Below are positions 40,340-48,520 of a stretch of 64,000 nucleotides of DNA, piece after piece. This DNA is from an uncultured Oscillospiraceae bacterium (lineage in GTDB: Bacteria; Bacillota; Clostridia; Oscillospirales; Oscillospiraceae), in contig CANROC010000016.1 of assembly GCA_947632175.1 (NCBI GenBank), positions 1 through 64,000 of the forward strand, given 5' to 3'. Made by a program: the position numbers and the translations under genes. The notes beneath the pieces are model-generated. The model was not told the DNA's origin. It saw nothing but the letters and a program-made list of their open reading frames with translations, and ran no database searches. The stretch's first letter is position 1. Each line of letters begins with the position of its first letter.

Positions 40340-40344
40340 ACCCA

Positions 40345-40372
40345 CCCCCGCCAAAAGGCGGGGGTTCATTTT
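40345..40372 (+). terminator. Terminator of the HIT gene
   Basis: 8-bp stem CCCCCGCC / GGCGGGGG with AAAA loop, then TTCATTTTC. Confidence 0.8.
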
Positions 40373-40419
40373 CGCCGGATTCTCCCGCAAAAGGGCGCGC
40401 GATTTGGCGATTCTCACAG

Positions 40420-40448
40420 TTGCAAAGGGGACGCTTTGGTGGTATTAT
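40420..40448 (+). promoter_or_regulatory. Promoter of the oad operon
   Basis: TTGCAA, 17-base spacer, TATTAT, about 55 bases before the oadA start. Confidence 0.65.
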
Positions 40449-40510
40449 AAACTGGGTCGGGATTGGAGAATCCCGGGTTGAACGTTATCCCTGACGGAGG
40501 TAAAACTTTC

Positions 40511-41911
40511 ATGAAAAGGGTCCAGTTTACAGAAACGGTGCTGCGGGACGCCAACCAGTCGCTGATGGCCACGCGCCTGCCTTACGCCGACTATGAGAAG
40601 ATCCTGTCCACCATGGACAAGGCCGGGTACTACTCCGTGGAGTGCTGGGGCGGCGCGACCTTTGACTCGTGCCTGCGCTACCTCAATGAGGACCCCTGGG
40701 AGCGGCTGCGGAAGATCCGGGAGCGGATGCCCAATACCCGCCTCCAGATGCTCCTCCGAGGCCAGAACCTTTTAGGCTACAAGCACTACCACGACGACGT
40801 GGTGGAGAAGTTCGTGGAGCTCTCCATCAAGAACGGCATCGACGTCATCCGCATCTTCGACGCCCTCAACGATTTCCGCAACATCAAAACCGCCCTGGAG
40901 GCCACCAAGAAGTACGCCACCGCCCGCACCGTGGCGTCCGGGTGCATCTCCTACACCCAGAGCCCCGTGCACACCGTTCAGAAGTACGTGGAGATGTGCA
41001 AGGAGCTCAAGCACATGGGCTTTGACACCATCTGCCTCAAGGACATGGCCGGCACCATGTCCCCCGCCGAGGCCGAAGGGCTCATCAAGGGTATCAAGGA
41101 CGAGGTGGGCGACATCCCCCTCATCCTCCACACCCACTGCACCACCGGCATGGCGTACATGACGCTCCTGAAGGCCGTGGAGTCCGGCGTGGACGTCATC
41201 GACACCGCCACCTCCTGCTTCTCCAACGGCACCAGCCAGGCCGCCACGGAGACGCTCTACTACGCCCTCACCCAGCTGGGGTACGAGACGGGCCTCGACG
41301 AGGCAGTGCTCAACAAGGTCAACGATTTCTTCAAGCCCGTGAAGCAGAAGTACATCGACTCCGGGCTCATCAGCCCCAAGTCCATGGGTACCGACTCCCA
41401 GGCGCTGGTCTACAAGGTTCCCGGCGGGATGCTCTCCAACATGATCGCCAACCTCAAGGATATGAACGCCATGGACAAGTTCGACGAGGCGCTGGTCGAG
41501 ATCCCCAACGTGCGGCGCGACCTGGGCTATCCCCCGCTGGTGACGCCCCTTTCCCAGATGGTGGGCAACCAGGCGGTGGTCAACGTCCTCATGGGCGAGC
41601 GCTATAAGCAGATTTCCAACGAGATCAAAAACTACTTCCGTGGCGAGTACGGCATCGCCCCCGCGCCTGTGAGCCAGGAGCTCCAGGACAAGATCATCGG
41701 CGCGGGCAGCGAGCCCGCCGACTGCCGCGTGGAGGACGCCAAGCGCACGGGGCAGGAGTTTGCCGACGCCAGGGCGGCCCTGGGGAACCTTGCCCGGACC
41801 GAGGAGGACTTGATGAGCTGGATCTGCTACCCCGACCAGACGGTGAAGTTCCTGCAGAGCCGCCGGGAGGAAGAGGAGCACCACGTGAAGTACACCATCG
41901 TGGAGGAGTGA
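40511..41911 (+). CDS. oadA: Oxaloacetate decarboxylase alpha / carboxyltransferase subunit
   Basis: 466 residues from ATG 40511, with GGAGG upstream. TIM-barrel carboxyltransferase that moves CO2 from oxaloacetate to biotin. Visible hallmarks are TVLRDANQSLMATR (metal Asp), CLKDMAGTMSP (lysine carbamylated in this family), ILHTHCTTGMA (metal His-x-His) and ATSCFSNGTSQ. The barrel is followed by a conserved domain to about residue 460. The biotin domain is not fused but encoded separately downstream. It is first of a tight four-gene Na+-pump operon. Confidence 0.92.
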   Translation: MKRVQFTETVLRDANQSLMATRLPYADYEKILSTMDKAGYYSVECWGGATFDSCLRYLNEDPWERLRKIRERMPNTRLQMLLRGQNLLGYKHYHDDVVEKFVELSIKNGIDVIRIFDALNDFRNIKTALEATKKYATARTVASGCISYTQSPVHTVQKYVEMCKELKHMGFDTICLKDMAGTMSPAEAEGLIKGIKDEVGDIPLILHTHCTTGMAYMTLLKAVESGVDVIDTATSCFSNGTSQAATETLYYALTQLGYETGLDEAVLNKVNDFFKPVKQKYIDSGLISPKSMGTDSQALVYKVPGGMLSNMIANLKDMNAMDKFDEALVEIPNVRRDLGYPPLVTPLSQMVGNQAVVNVLMGERYKQISNEIKNYFRGEYGIAPAPVSQELQDKIIGAGSEPADCRVEDAKRTGQEFADARAALGNLARTEEDLMSWICYPDQTVKFLQSRREEEEHHVKYTIVEE

Positions 41912-41916
41912 GCGCC

Positions 41917-42255
41917 ATGAAAATGAAGCTGTCCGAGGCGCTCATCGACGCCGTCATGGGCTACGCCATCGTCTTTTTGGGCATCGCCCTTCTCGTGCTG
42001 GTGGTGGTGCTGGTGGGCAAGGTCATGAACCTCAAAAAGCCCGCCCAGCCCCTGCCCATCCCGGAGACGAAAGCCCCCGCCGCTCCCACGCCCAAGCCCG
42101 AGGAGCCCAAGGCCCCCGGCTCGGCGGGCGAGCTGAAGCTCTACGACACGCCCGACCGGGACGCGGCCATGATCATGGCCATCGTGGCCGACGAGCTTAA
42201 AATACCCATCAACGAATTGCGCTTCATCTCGATCAGGGAGGTCAGGAAGAAATGA
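41917..42255 (+). CDS. OadG-family gamma subunit of the sodium pump decarboxylase
   Basis: 112 residues. One N-terminal membrane helix (about 14-36, [20 protein letters not shown]) is followed by a Pro/Ala-rich linker and a short C-terminal domain ([20 protein letters not shown]). Gamma subunits assemble the alpha and beta subunits at the membrane. Start at ATG 41917, since GGAGGAG lies 8 bases upstream. The stop overlaps the biotin-carrier gene as ATGA. Sequence is poorly conserved in this family, so context carries the call. Confidence 0.8.
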   Translation: MKMKLSEALIDAVMGYAIVFLGIALLVLVVVLVGKVMNLKKPAQPLPIPETKAPAAPTPKPEEPKAPGSAGELKLYDTPDRDAAMIMAIVADELKIPINELRFISIREVRKK

Positions 42256-42650
42256 AATATCTGGTAACTTTGAACGGAAAGACCTACGAGGTCGAGGTGG
42301 AGCACGGCGAGGCCATGCTCCTTTCCGAGTACGACGCGGCGGCCCCCGCCCCCGCAGCCCCCGCCGCCCCGGCGGCCCCGGCGGCCCCGGCGCCCGCCGC
42401 CCCTGCCGCTCCCGCGCCCGCCCCGACGGTGGCCGGGGGAGAGCCTGTCAACGCCCCCATGCCCGGGACCATCGTGAAGGTCAACGTGGCGGCGGGCCAG
42501 GCGGTGAAGTCCGGCGACGTGCTGGTGGTTTTAGAGGCCATGAAGATGGAGAACGAGATCATGGCGCCCCGCGACGGCACCGTGTCCCAGGTGGTCATCC
42601 AGAAGGGCGCCAAGGTGGAGACCGGTTCCCCCCTGGTGATCCTGGCGTAA
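42252..42650 (+). CDS. Biotin carboxyl carrier protein of the decarboxylase
   Basis: 132 residues. A short N-terminal domain (residues 1-28) and a linker of alternating Ala-Pro (about 29-58) lead to the biotinyl domain. The biotinylated lysine is Lys98 in LEAMKMEN. The swinging arm carries CO2 from the carboxyltransferase to the membrane decarboxylase subunit. Translation is coupled to the gamma gene by overlap. The same domain layout is used by methylmalonyl-CoA and glutaconyl-CoA decarboxylases; oadA as the neighbour favours oxaloacetate. Confidence 0.93.
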   Translation: MKYLVTLNGKTYEVEVEHGEAMLLSEYDAAAPAPAAPAAPAAPAAPAPAAPAAPAPAPTVAGGEPVNAPMPGTIVKVNVAAGQAVKSGDVLVVLEAMKMENEIMAPRDGTVSQVVIQKGAKVETGSPLVILA

Positions 42651-42663
42651 GGGGGCGTAGACC

Positions 42664-43974
42664 ATGGGAAAGATCCTGGAGACCCTGAAGGGCCTTTGGA
42701 TGGACTCCGGCTTCAACGCCTTCTTCCTCGCCGGCGGCTGGAAGTCCCTCCTCATGATCGCCGTGGCCCTGGTGCTCCTGTACCTGGGCATCAAGAAGAA
42801 ATTCGAGCCCCTGCTGCTGGTGGGCATCGCCTTCGGGACGCTCCTCACCAACCTCCCCGGCGCGGGACTCTACCACATGGCCATGTGGGACGCCTACACC
42901 TATGAGTGCCCCTACGACGCCGCCAACGACGCCATCCTCTATAACGTGGAGGAGGAGCGGGTCATAACCCTGGAGGAGTACCGGGCCTCCCTCCCTGAGG
43001 ACGCGGAGGAGCCGGAGATCATCGAGAAGCTCTCCTTCACCGACATCGCCCACTACGGCGGGCTTCTGGACATCCTCTATATCGGCGTGAAGGCCGGCAT
43101 CTACCCCTGCCTCATCTTCATCGGCGTAGGGGCCATGACGGACTTCGGGCCGCTGATCGCCAACCCCAAGAGCTTCTTCCTGGGCGCGGCGGCGCAGTTC
43201 GGCGTATTCTTCGCCTTCTTCGGGGCGATCCTGCTGGGCTTCACCGGCAATCAGGCCGCCTCCATCGGCATCATCGGCGGCGCGGACGGGCCCACGGCCA
43301 TTTTGACGTGTATGCTTTTAGCCCCGGCGCTTTTGGGCCCCATCGCCATCGCCGCCTACTCCTACATGGCCCTCATCCCCATGATCCAGCCGCCCCTCAT
43401 GCGTGCGCTGACCACGGAGAAGGAACGCAGCGTCAAGATGGAGCAGCTGCGGGAGGTCAGCAAGACCGAGAAGATCGTCTTCCCCATCGTGGTGGCGGGC
43501 TTCGTCATCCTGCTTCTCCCGTCCACCGCGCCCCTCATCGGGTGCCTCATGTTCGGCAACCTCCTGCGGGAGACCGGCGTCACCGAGCGCCTCTCCGACG
43601 TGGCGCAGAATGCCCTCATGAACATCGTCACGCTGTTCCTGGGCATCAGCGTGGGCGCCACCACCGTGGCCGCGCGGTTTTTGACGCTGAACACGCTGAA
43701 GATCGTGGTCCTGGGCCTCATCGCCTTCTGCTTCTCCACCGTGGGCGGCCTTCTCGTGGGCAAGCTCATGTATAAGTTCTCCGGCGGGAAGATCAACCCC
43801 CTCATCGGCGCGGCGGGCGTCTCCGCCGTCCCCATGGCCGCCCGCGTCGCCCAGGTGGAGGGCCAAAAGGCCAACCCCTCCAACTTCCTCCTGATGCACG
43901 CCATGGGCCCCAACGTCGCCGGCGTCATCGGCTCCGCCATCGCCGCTGGGTTCCTCATCAAGGTGTTCGGTTAA
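42664..43974 (+). CDS. oadB: Sodium ion-translocating decarboxylase subunit beta
   Basis: 436-residue membrane protein with about ten hydrophobic segments. It decarboxylates carboxybiotin and pumps Na+ outwards. The Na+/catalytic Asp lies in GNQAASIGIIGGADGPTAI, and NPLIGAAGVSAVPMAARVAQ is the second conserved signature. It ends AIAAGFLIKVFG as usual. Last gene of the operon; its stop is 4 bases from the promoter-bearing RNA element copy 3 on the opposite strand, with no terminator between. Confidence 0.95.
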   Translation: MGKILETLKGLWMDSGFNAFFLAGGWKSLLMIAVALVLLYLGIKKKFEPLLLVGIAFGTLLTNLPGAGLYHMAMWDAYTYECPYDAANDAILYNVEEERVITLEEYRASLPEDAEEPEIIEKLSFTDIAHYGGLLDILYIGVKAGIYPCLIFIGVGAMTDFGPLIANPKSFFLGAAAQFGVFFAFFGAILLGFTGNQAASIGIIGGADGPTAILTCMLLAPALLGPIAIAAYSYMALIPMIQPPLMRALTTEKERSVKMEQLREVSKTEKIVFPIVVAGFVILLLPSTAPLIGCLMFGNLLRETGVTERLSDVAQNALMNIVTLFLGISVGATTVAARFLTLNTLKIVVLGLIAFCFSTVGGLLVGKLMYKFSGGKINPLIGAAGVSAVPMAARVAQVEGQKANPSNFLLMHAMGPNVAGVIGSAIAAGFLIKVFG

Positions 43975-43978
43975 GCAC

Positions 43979-44094
43979 TGGCTTTGAAGGCCGCGAGGCG
44001 GCTTTCAACTGCCAAACGGAACGTGCGCATTTTTTCCGACGTACATGCCGCCGGAAAAATGCTCGATGGGGAGATTTGTCCGCTTTCTTCCGAT
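43979..44094 (-). ncRNA. Candidate structured RNA, copy 3 (short form)
   Basis: Minus strand from a predicted start near 44094: GAAGAAAGCGGACAAAT, then ATCGAGCATTTTTCCGGCGG and CATGTACGTCGGAAAAAAT as in copies 2 and 4. It jumps directly to GCACGTTCCGTTTGGC and a terminal hairpin (43979-44014). Helices P1 and P2 of the other copies are missing. The end lies 4 bases from the oadB stop, so a transcript would be antisense to oadB mRNA if it ran on. Confidence 0.6.
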
Positions 44095-44100
44095 GTGCGT

Positions 44101-44129
44101 ATTATACCACAAATCGAGCGATTTGTCAA
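44101..44129 (-). promoter_or_regulatory. Perfect consensus promoter of RNA element copy 3
   Basis: Minus strand TTGACA, 17 bases, TATAAT, then ACGCACATC. It points at the 3' end of oadB. Confidence 0.85.
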
Positions 44130-44159
44130 GTATTTTTTAAGTAAAATAGAAATATTTTT

Positions 44160-45235
44160 ATGTACGGGCGGGTTCCAAACCCGCCCGCTGCCGTTCTGCA
44201 CCAAAGCCCCTCCCTCCGCGAGGGGCGCCCGAGCGCAGCGATGGGCAGAGTGGGCGCGTCTATCCCGCGGCGGCGGGAAAAGGTTTGCGGCTGACGCCGC
44301 ATTCTGTGATTCCCCACCCGCCCCCGCCGCCGCGCCACCGGCCTGCGAAATTCGCCGTAGGGGTCGCCGTCCTCGGCAACCCGCCCCACGTCTATTGACA
44401 CGTTCCATGCAACACCGTAACGGCCGCCGCCCACGGCGGCCCATTTTCGTTGACCGATGTTTTCCGTTTTATCGGACCCGTTCCCGTCACGCAACGTGGG
44501 CAGGAGCGGACACATGGGTCCGCCCCTACGGGGGATATGGAATGTTATCCCATTCAACCGACATGGGAGGTTATCGCAACGCGGGCCGCCAGGAGTGGCG
44601 GCCCCTACGGCATAATTGGGGCGGATTCATTTTATTGGAACCGTTTCGTCAACGCCCCTTGTAGGGGCCGCCTCTCTTGGCGGCCCGCCTATCGTCCATT
44701 GACCCGTCCCGAACACCGCCGTAGGGGTCGCCGTCCTCGGCGACCCGCCCATCGACCATTGACCCGCCCCGAACACCGCCGTAGGGGTCGCCGTCCTCGG
44801 CGACCCGCCCCGAACACCGCCGTACGGGCCGCCGCCCACGGCGGCCCATGCCCCCGATGACCGATGTTTTCCGTTTTATCGGACCCGTTCCCGTCCCGCC
44901 ACGTGCCACGGGCGGACACATGGGTCCGCCCCTACGGAAAAAGTGGAATGTTATCCCATTCAACCGACATCGGAGGTTATCGAAACGCGGGTCGCCGAGG
45001 ACGGCGATCCCTACGGCGTCCATCGGGGGCAATCCGAAACCTGCAACGAGGGCCGCTGTGGGCAGCGGCCCGTACGGCATAGATTGGAAGCAATCCAAAA
45101 ACTGTAGGGGCGGACACATGTGTCCGCCCGTCCCCCGTCCCCGCCGCGCGGGGAAATATAATCTGCGGCGAAGCCGCAACCTTTTAGAAAGCCCCCTCCT
45201 CGTAGGAGGGGGGCAGGGGGGAAGCGAACGTGAGA
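44160..45235. repeat. Large array of modular palindromic repeats
   Basis: About 1.1 kb without a gene, the densest array of the window. Modules include GGGCGGGTTCCAAACCCGCCC (44165-44185) and GTAGGGGTCGCCGTCCTCGGC types (about 44357, 44721, 44781, inverted 44987). There are GCGGACACATGGGTCCGC types (about 44505, 44910, 45103), GCCGCCAGGAGTGGCGGC types (about 44584, 44660), GGGCCGCCGCCCACGGCGGCCC types (about 44420, 44825, 45050) and CTCCTCGTAGGAGGGGGGC (about 45195). They alternate with recurring linkers (GTTTTATCGGACCCGTTCCC, ATGTTATCCCATTCAACCGA). Confidence 0.85.
44696..44815. repeat. 60-bp tandem duplication inside the array
   Basis: 44696-44755 and 44756-44815 align as consecutive 60-base units (CCATTGACCCG.CCCGAACACC, then the GTAGGGGTCGCC module). 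They differ by one base in the linker and diverge at the last few positions. Confidence 0.8.
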
Positions 45236-45250
45236 GGACAGACAGGACAG

Positions 45251-45283
45251 AAAAAACGGGAAGTGTTCTTGACACTTCCCGTT
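45251..45283 (-). terminator. Terminator of tRNA-Arg
   Basis: 13-bp stem AAACGGGAAGTGT / ACACTTCCCGTTT with a 5-base loop. On the minus strand it is followed by a T-run. Confidence 0.85.
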
Positions 45284-45360
45284 TGGTACGCCTGAAGGGA
45301 CTCGAACCCCCGATCTCACGGTTCGTAGCCGCGCACTCTATCCAGCTGAGCTACAGGCGC
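45284..45360 (-). tRNA. tRNA-Arg (ACG)
   Basis: 77-nt minus-strand cloverleaf with encoded CCA. The acceptor stem is GCGCCTG/CAGGCGT. Anticodon stem CGCGG/CCGTG holds loop CTACGAA with anticodon ACG, whose A34 would be deaminated to inosine. T-loop GGTTCGAGTCC. Confidence 0.96.
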
Positions 45361-45468
45361 GTATAGGGCGCTTTTTGAGCGCCCTATTATCATAGCATCG
45401 GCGGCGGGAAAATGCAAGCATTATTTTTGATTTTTCAAAGATTTTTTGCCCCGTGGCAAAAAAAGTGT

Positions 45469-45496
45469 TGACAACCCCGCCGTCATGGGGTACAAT
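45469..45496 (+). promoter_or_regulatory. Promoter of tRNA-Val
   Basis: TTGACA, 16-base spacer, TACAAT, 13 bases before the tRNA. Confidence 0.8.
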
Positions 45497-45509
45497 AAGT
45501 GACGCTGAC

Positions 45510-45586
45510 GGACGATTAGCTCAGCTGGTATGAGCATCCGCTTGACGTGCGGAGGGTCACAGGTTCAAGTCCTGTATCGTCCACCA
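45510..45586 (+). tRNA. tRNA-Val (GAC)
   Basis: 77-nt cloverleaf with encoded CCA. The acceptor stem is GGACGAT/ATCGTCC. Anticodon stem TCCGC/GCGGA encloses loop TTGACGT with anticodon GAC, and the T-loop is GGTTCAAGTCC. It has its own promoter and terminator. Confidence 0.96.
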
Positions 45587-45624
45587 AAAAGCCTTAGAGC
45601 CTTGGGGCCCTAAGGCTTTTTATT
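45586..45624 (+). terminator. Terminator of tRNA-Val
   Basis: AAAAGCCTTAG / CTAAGGCTTTT stem with an inner GCC/GGC pairing, then TATTTTA. It also faces the end of the MBL gene from the other side. Confidence 0.8.
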
Positions 45625-46824
45625 TTACTCAATGGCCTCCCACCAGGCTTCGGCGTATTGGGCCCGGTCCGGCCAGAAGACGGTCTCGCCGAGCTTGGGG
45701 GTCAGCGTCTGGAGGCCCTGCTCGGCGGCGTACTGGGTGAGGCGGTGGGCCGGGTCGTCCCAGGCGTGGTCGGAGAGGGAGAAGGCGCCCCAGTGGATGG
45801 GCATGACGGTGTCCGCGCCCAGGATTTTGGCGGCCTCCACGGCCTCCTCGGGGAACATGTGGACGCCGTGCCAGCGGGTATTATACTGGGCGCAGTCCAC
45901 CAGCGCCAGGTCCACCTCGCCGTACCGGCGGTATATCTCCTCGAAATGCTCGCCGAAGCCGGTGTCGCCGCTCTCAAAAACCTTATAGGCGTCGTTCATC
46001 AGCAGATATCCGGCCCAGAGGGTCTTGTTCTTGTCGATGATGTTCCGTCCGGAGTAGTGCTGGGCCGGGGTACAGACCAGGGTGAGGCCATCGCCCAGGT
46101 CCTGCTCCTCCCACCAGGCCACGGTGAGGATCTGCGCGGCGGGGATGTCCCAATTCTTAAGGTCATTTTCGATGCCCAGGGGGACGATGAAGCGGCCTGT
46201 CTTGTCCTTCAGGGCCTGGACAGAACCCATGTCCAGGTGGTCGTAGTGGTCGTGGGTGATGACCACGTAGTCGATATACGGCAGGTCCTCCACCTCCCAG
46301 ACGAGGTCGCTGTACCGGTGGGAGCCGATGAGGGGCACGGGGGAGGCGAGGTCCGTGAACACCGGATCGAAGAGGATGTTCTTCCCGCTCATCTGCAGGA
46401 GCACTGTGGAGTGCCCGAACCAGGTGACGGTGAGGTCCTCCGGCCCCGGATCGGTGAGAAGCGACGGCTCTACCGTGGGCAGGTCCCCCTCCGGCTTATC
46501 GTCCTTGCCGGTGGTGCGGTCGGCGTAGGGGTCCGTGTCGTCGGTGTAAAGCTCGTCGGAGCCCATGTTGGTGAAGGCCTCGCCGTCATAGTTCACGGCG
46601 CGGGAGACGTACCCCAGCTTGCTGACGCCGCTGATGCGGGCGCTGAAGGGCGGCCAGAAGCGCACAAAGAGCCACAGCGCCAGGGCGATGAGCAGCAGCG
46701 CGATCACCGTCCGGCGCAGATGCTTGTGCCGCCGCCAGAAATCCCGGACCTTCCGGAAAAAGCCGGGGATCTTGCCCAGGAAGTTGACCACGCCGTCAAA
46801 GAGCTTGGAAAAGAATTTTTTCAT
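45625..46824 (-). CDS. Membrane-anchored MBL-fold metallo-hydrolase (NAPE-PLD/UlaG-like)
   Basis: 399 residues from ATG 46824 with GGGAGG upstream. A basic N-terminus and one membrane helix (about 38-57, TVIALLLIALALWLFVRFW) place the enzyme outside. The metallo-beta-lactamase fold starts at LTVTWFGHSTVLLQM, and the metal motif is ITHDHYDHLD. Further ligands lie in TPAQHYSGR, ESGDTGFG and PIHWGAF. The arrangement fits N-acylphosphatidylethanolamine phospholipase D-like hydrolases, but bacterial substrates vary. It overlaps the HAD gene stop as ATGA, so it is cotranscribed with mreB and the HAD gene. Confidence 0.87.
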   Translation of the reverse strand: MKKFFSKLFDGVVNFLGKIPGFFRKVRDFWRRHKHLRRTVIALLLIALALWLFVRFWPPFSARISGVSKLGYVSRAVNYDGEAFTNMGSDELYTDDTDPYADRTTGKDDKPEGDLPTVEPSLLTDPGPEDLTVTWFGHSTVLLQMSGKNILFDPVFTDLASPVPLIGSHRYSDLVWEVEDLPYIDYVVITHDHYDHLDMGSVQALKDKTGRFIVPLGIENDLKNWDIPAAQILTVAWWEEQDLGDGLTLVCTPAQHYSGRNIIDKNKTLWAGYLLMNDAYKVFESGDTGFGEHFEEIYRRYGEVDLALVDCAQYNTRWHGVHMFPEEAVEAAKILGADTVMPIHWGAFSLSDHAWDDPAHRLTQYAAEQGLQTLTPKLGETVFWPDRAQYAEAWWEAIE

Positions 46825-47447
46825 CGAGCCTCCCACCTTTCTATCTCGTTGGGGATCTGACGTAAATTGGATACGATAATGTCCTCCCGTCCCGTGGGGA
46901 CGGCGGGACTGCCGGCGGGGAGGAAGAGGACGCTGCGCACCCCGGCCCGCTCGGCGCACTCCACGTCGATGGGTCTGTCCCCTATGTAAAAGGTCCGGCA
47001 TTTGTCCAAACCGAACCGCCGGACAAGCCACTCGATGCCGTCCGGCGCGGGCTTGCGGGGAAGACCCTCGTCGGAGGTGAGCACGTAGGTAAAGCATGTC
47101 CCGATGCCCAGCCCGTCCAGAACGCGTGTGGCGGTCCTGGCCTTGTGGGAGTAGACGAACTGCGCCGCGCCTGCGAGCTTGAGCGCGTCCAGCGCCTCCC
47201 GCGCCCCGTCCATGAGGCGCACCTCCCCGTCCCGGGCGGTGCTGACCTCCACGTACCGCGCCCAGAGCCTGTCGCCCTCCGGGTATCGGGCCAAAAAGGT
47301 CTTGGTGGACCCGGCAATCAGGGCGGCGTGGGTCTTCTCATAGTCAAGCGTGACGCCGGCCTCCGCCATCACCTGGAGGACGCTTGCCACAATGACCTTG
47401 TAGGAGTCGAGAAGCGTCCCGTCCAGGTCCCAGATGACCGCCGTCAC
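46821..47447 (-). CDS. HAD-superfamily phosphatase (Gph/PgmB-like)
   Basis: 208 residues from GTG 47447, chosen for GGAGG 8 bases upstream. HAD motif I is IWDLDGTLLDSYK, motif II is the VYSHKA region, motif III the lysine of LPRKPAPDG, and motif IV FYIGDRPIDVECA. A helical cap domain (about 15-80) marks a subfamily I enzyme for a small phosphorylated substrate. The start overlaps the mreB stop (GTGA) and the stop overlaps the next ATG, so all three are coupled. Confidence 0.87.
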   Translation of the reverse strand: MTAVIWDLDGTLLDSYKVIVASVLQVMAEAGVTLDYEKTHAALIAGSTKTFLARYPEGDRLWARYVEVSTARDGEVRLMDGAREALDALKLAGAAQFVYSHKARTATRVLDGLGIGTCFTYVLTSDEGLPRKPAPDGIEWLVRRFGLDKCRTFYIGDRPIDVECAERAGVRSVLFLPAGSPAVPTGREDIIVSNLRQIPNEIERWEAR

Positions 47448-48469
47448 CGCAGCTGCCTCCGGCGGGAGAGGTTCAGCGGCCCCTCCTGCATCTGGCCGAT
47501 GAGCTCCAGGGACTTCCCCAGGCCGTAGGCCACGCACATGTCCGCGTCGTCGGCGATGCGGGTCTGGATGCTGGTGGAGCTTTCGATGAGCCGGTCAAAG
47601 CCCCACAGCAGCGCCCCACCGCCGGTGATCACGATGCCGTTTTCGGAGATATCCGCCACCAGCTCCGGCGGGGTGTTCTCCAGCACGTTGTGGATGGACT
47701 CCAAAATCTGCCGGGACACCTCGTCAAAGGCCTCGATGGTCTCCGTGGAGCTCACCGACACCATCCGGGGAAGCCCCGTCATCAGGCACCGGCCCTTTAC
47801 CTCCACACTCATCTCGTCGCTGCGGGGGAAGACACAGCCGATGGATTTTTTCAGCTCCTCGGCGGTGTTCTTGCCGATGAGGAGGTTGTGCTTGCGGCGG
47901 ATGTACTTGATGAGCGCCTCGTCAAAGGCGTCCCCGGCGGTCTTGATGGACTCCGACTGCACAACGCCGGAGAGGGAAATCACCGCGATATCCGTGGTTC
48001 CCGCGCCCACGTCCGCCACCATGTGGCCCTCGGCCTTGGAGATATCCACCCCGGCCCCCAGTGCCGCCGCTACCGGCGACTCCACCAGATACACCTTCCG
48101 CGCCCCGGCGCGGATGCCGGCGTCGATGACCGCCCGCTCCTCCACCTCCGTGATGCCCGAGGGCACGGAGACCACCAGGCGCGGCTTGAGAAGGCTGAAG
48201 GAGATGACCTTGCGCAGAAGCTCCCGGATCATCCGCTCCGTCATGTCAAAGTCCGAGATGACGCCCCCCTGTAGGGGGTGGATGGCCACGATGTTCCCCG
48301 GCGTGCGCCCCAGCATCCGCTGGGCGGCGGCGCCCACCTTCAGGAGCCTGCCCGTATTCTTGTCCATGGCCACCACCGAGGGCTCCCGGGTGACGATCCC
48401 CTTGCCCCGCACGGCCACCGCCACCGTGGCGGTGCCCAGGTCGATGCCGATGTCGCGTCCAAAAAGCAT
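47444..48469 (-). CDS. mreB: Rod shape-determining protein, MreB/Mbl type
   Basis: 341-residue actin-like ATPase forming membrane-associated filaments that guide side-wall peptidoglycan synthesis. Phosphate-1 motif DIGIDLGTATVAV, connect-1 VSVPSGITEVEERAVIDA, phosphate-2 VADVGAGTTDIAVISL and adenosine motif GIVITGGGALLWGFD are all present. Length is standard. There is no mreCD behind it; instead a HAD and an MBL gene follow, so this is likely an Mbl or MreBH-like paralogue rather than the mre-operon copy. Confidence 0.92.
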   Translation of the reverse strand: MLFGRDIGIDLGTATVAVAVRGKGIVTREPSVVAMDKNTGRLLKVGAAAQRMLGRTPGNIVAIHPLQGGVISDFDMTERMIRELLRKVISFSLLKPRLVVSVPSGITEVEERAVIDAGIRAGARKVYLVESPVAAALGAGVDISKAEGHMVADVGAGTTDIAVISLSGVVQSESIKTAGDAFDEALIKYIRRKHNLLIGKNTAEELKKSIGCVFPRSDEMSVEVKGRCLMTGLPRMVSVSSTETIEAFDEVSRQILESIHNVLENTPPELVADISENGIVITGGGALLWGFDRLIESSTSIQTRIADDADMCVAYGLGKSLELIGQMQEGPLNLSRRRQLR

Positions 48470-48520
48470 AGTCTTACCTCCGATGGGATGAGTTCTTGTA
48501 TAGTATACCCATTTCTATGG

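Noticed and set aside
44160-45235. Possible CRISPR array
   Set aside because: Repeats are palindromic modules of several kinds in both orientations, and the intervening sequences are themselves repeated; a CRISPR array would have one repeat and unique spacers. No cas gene is present.
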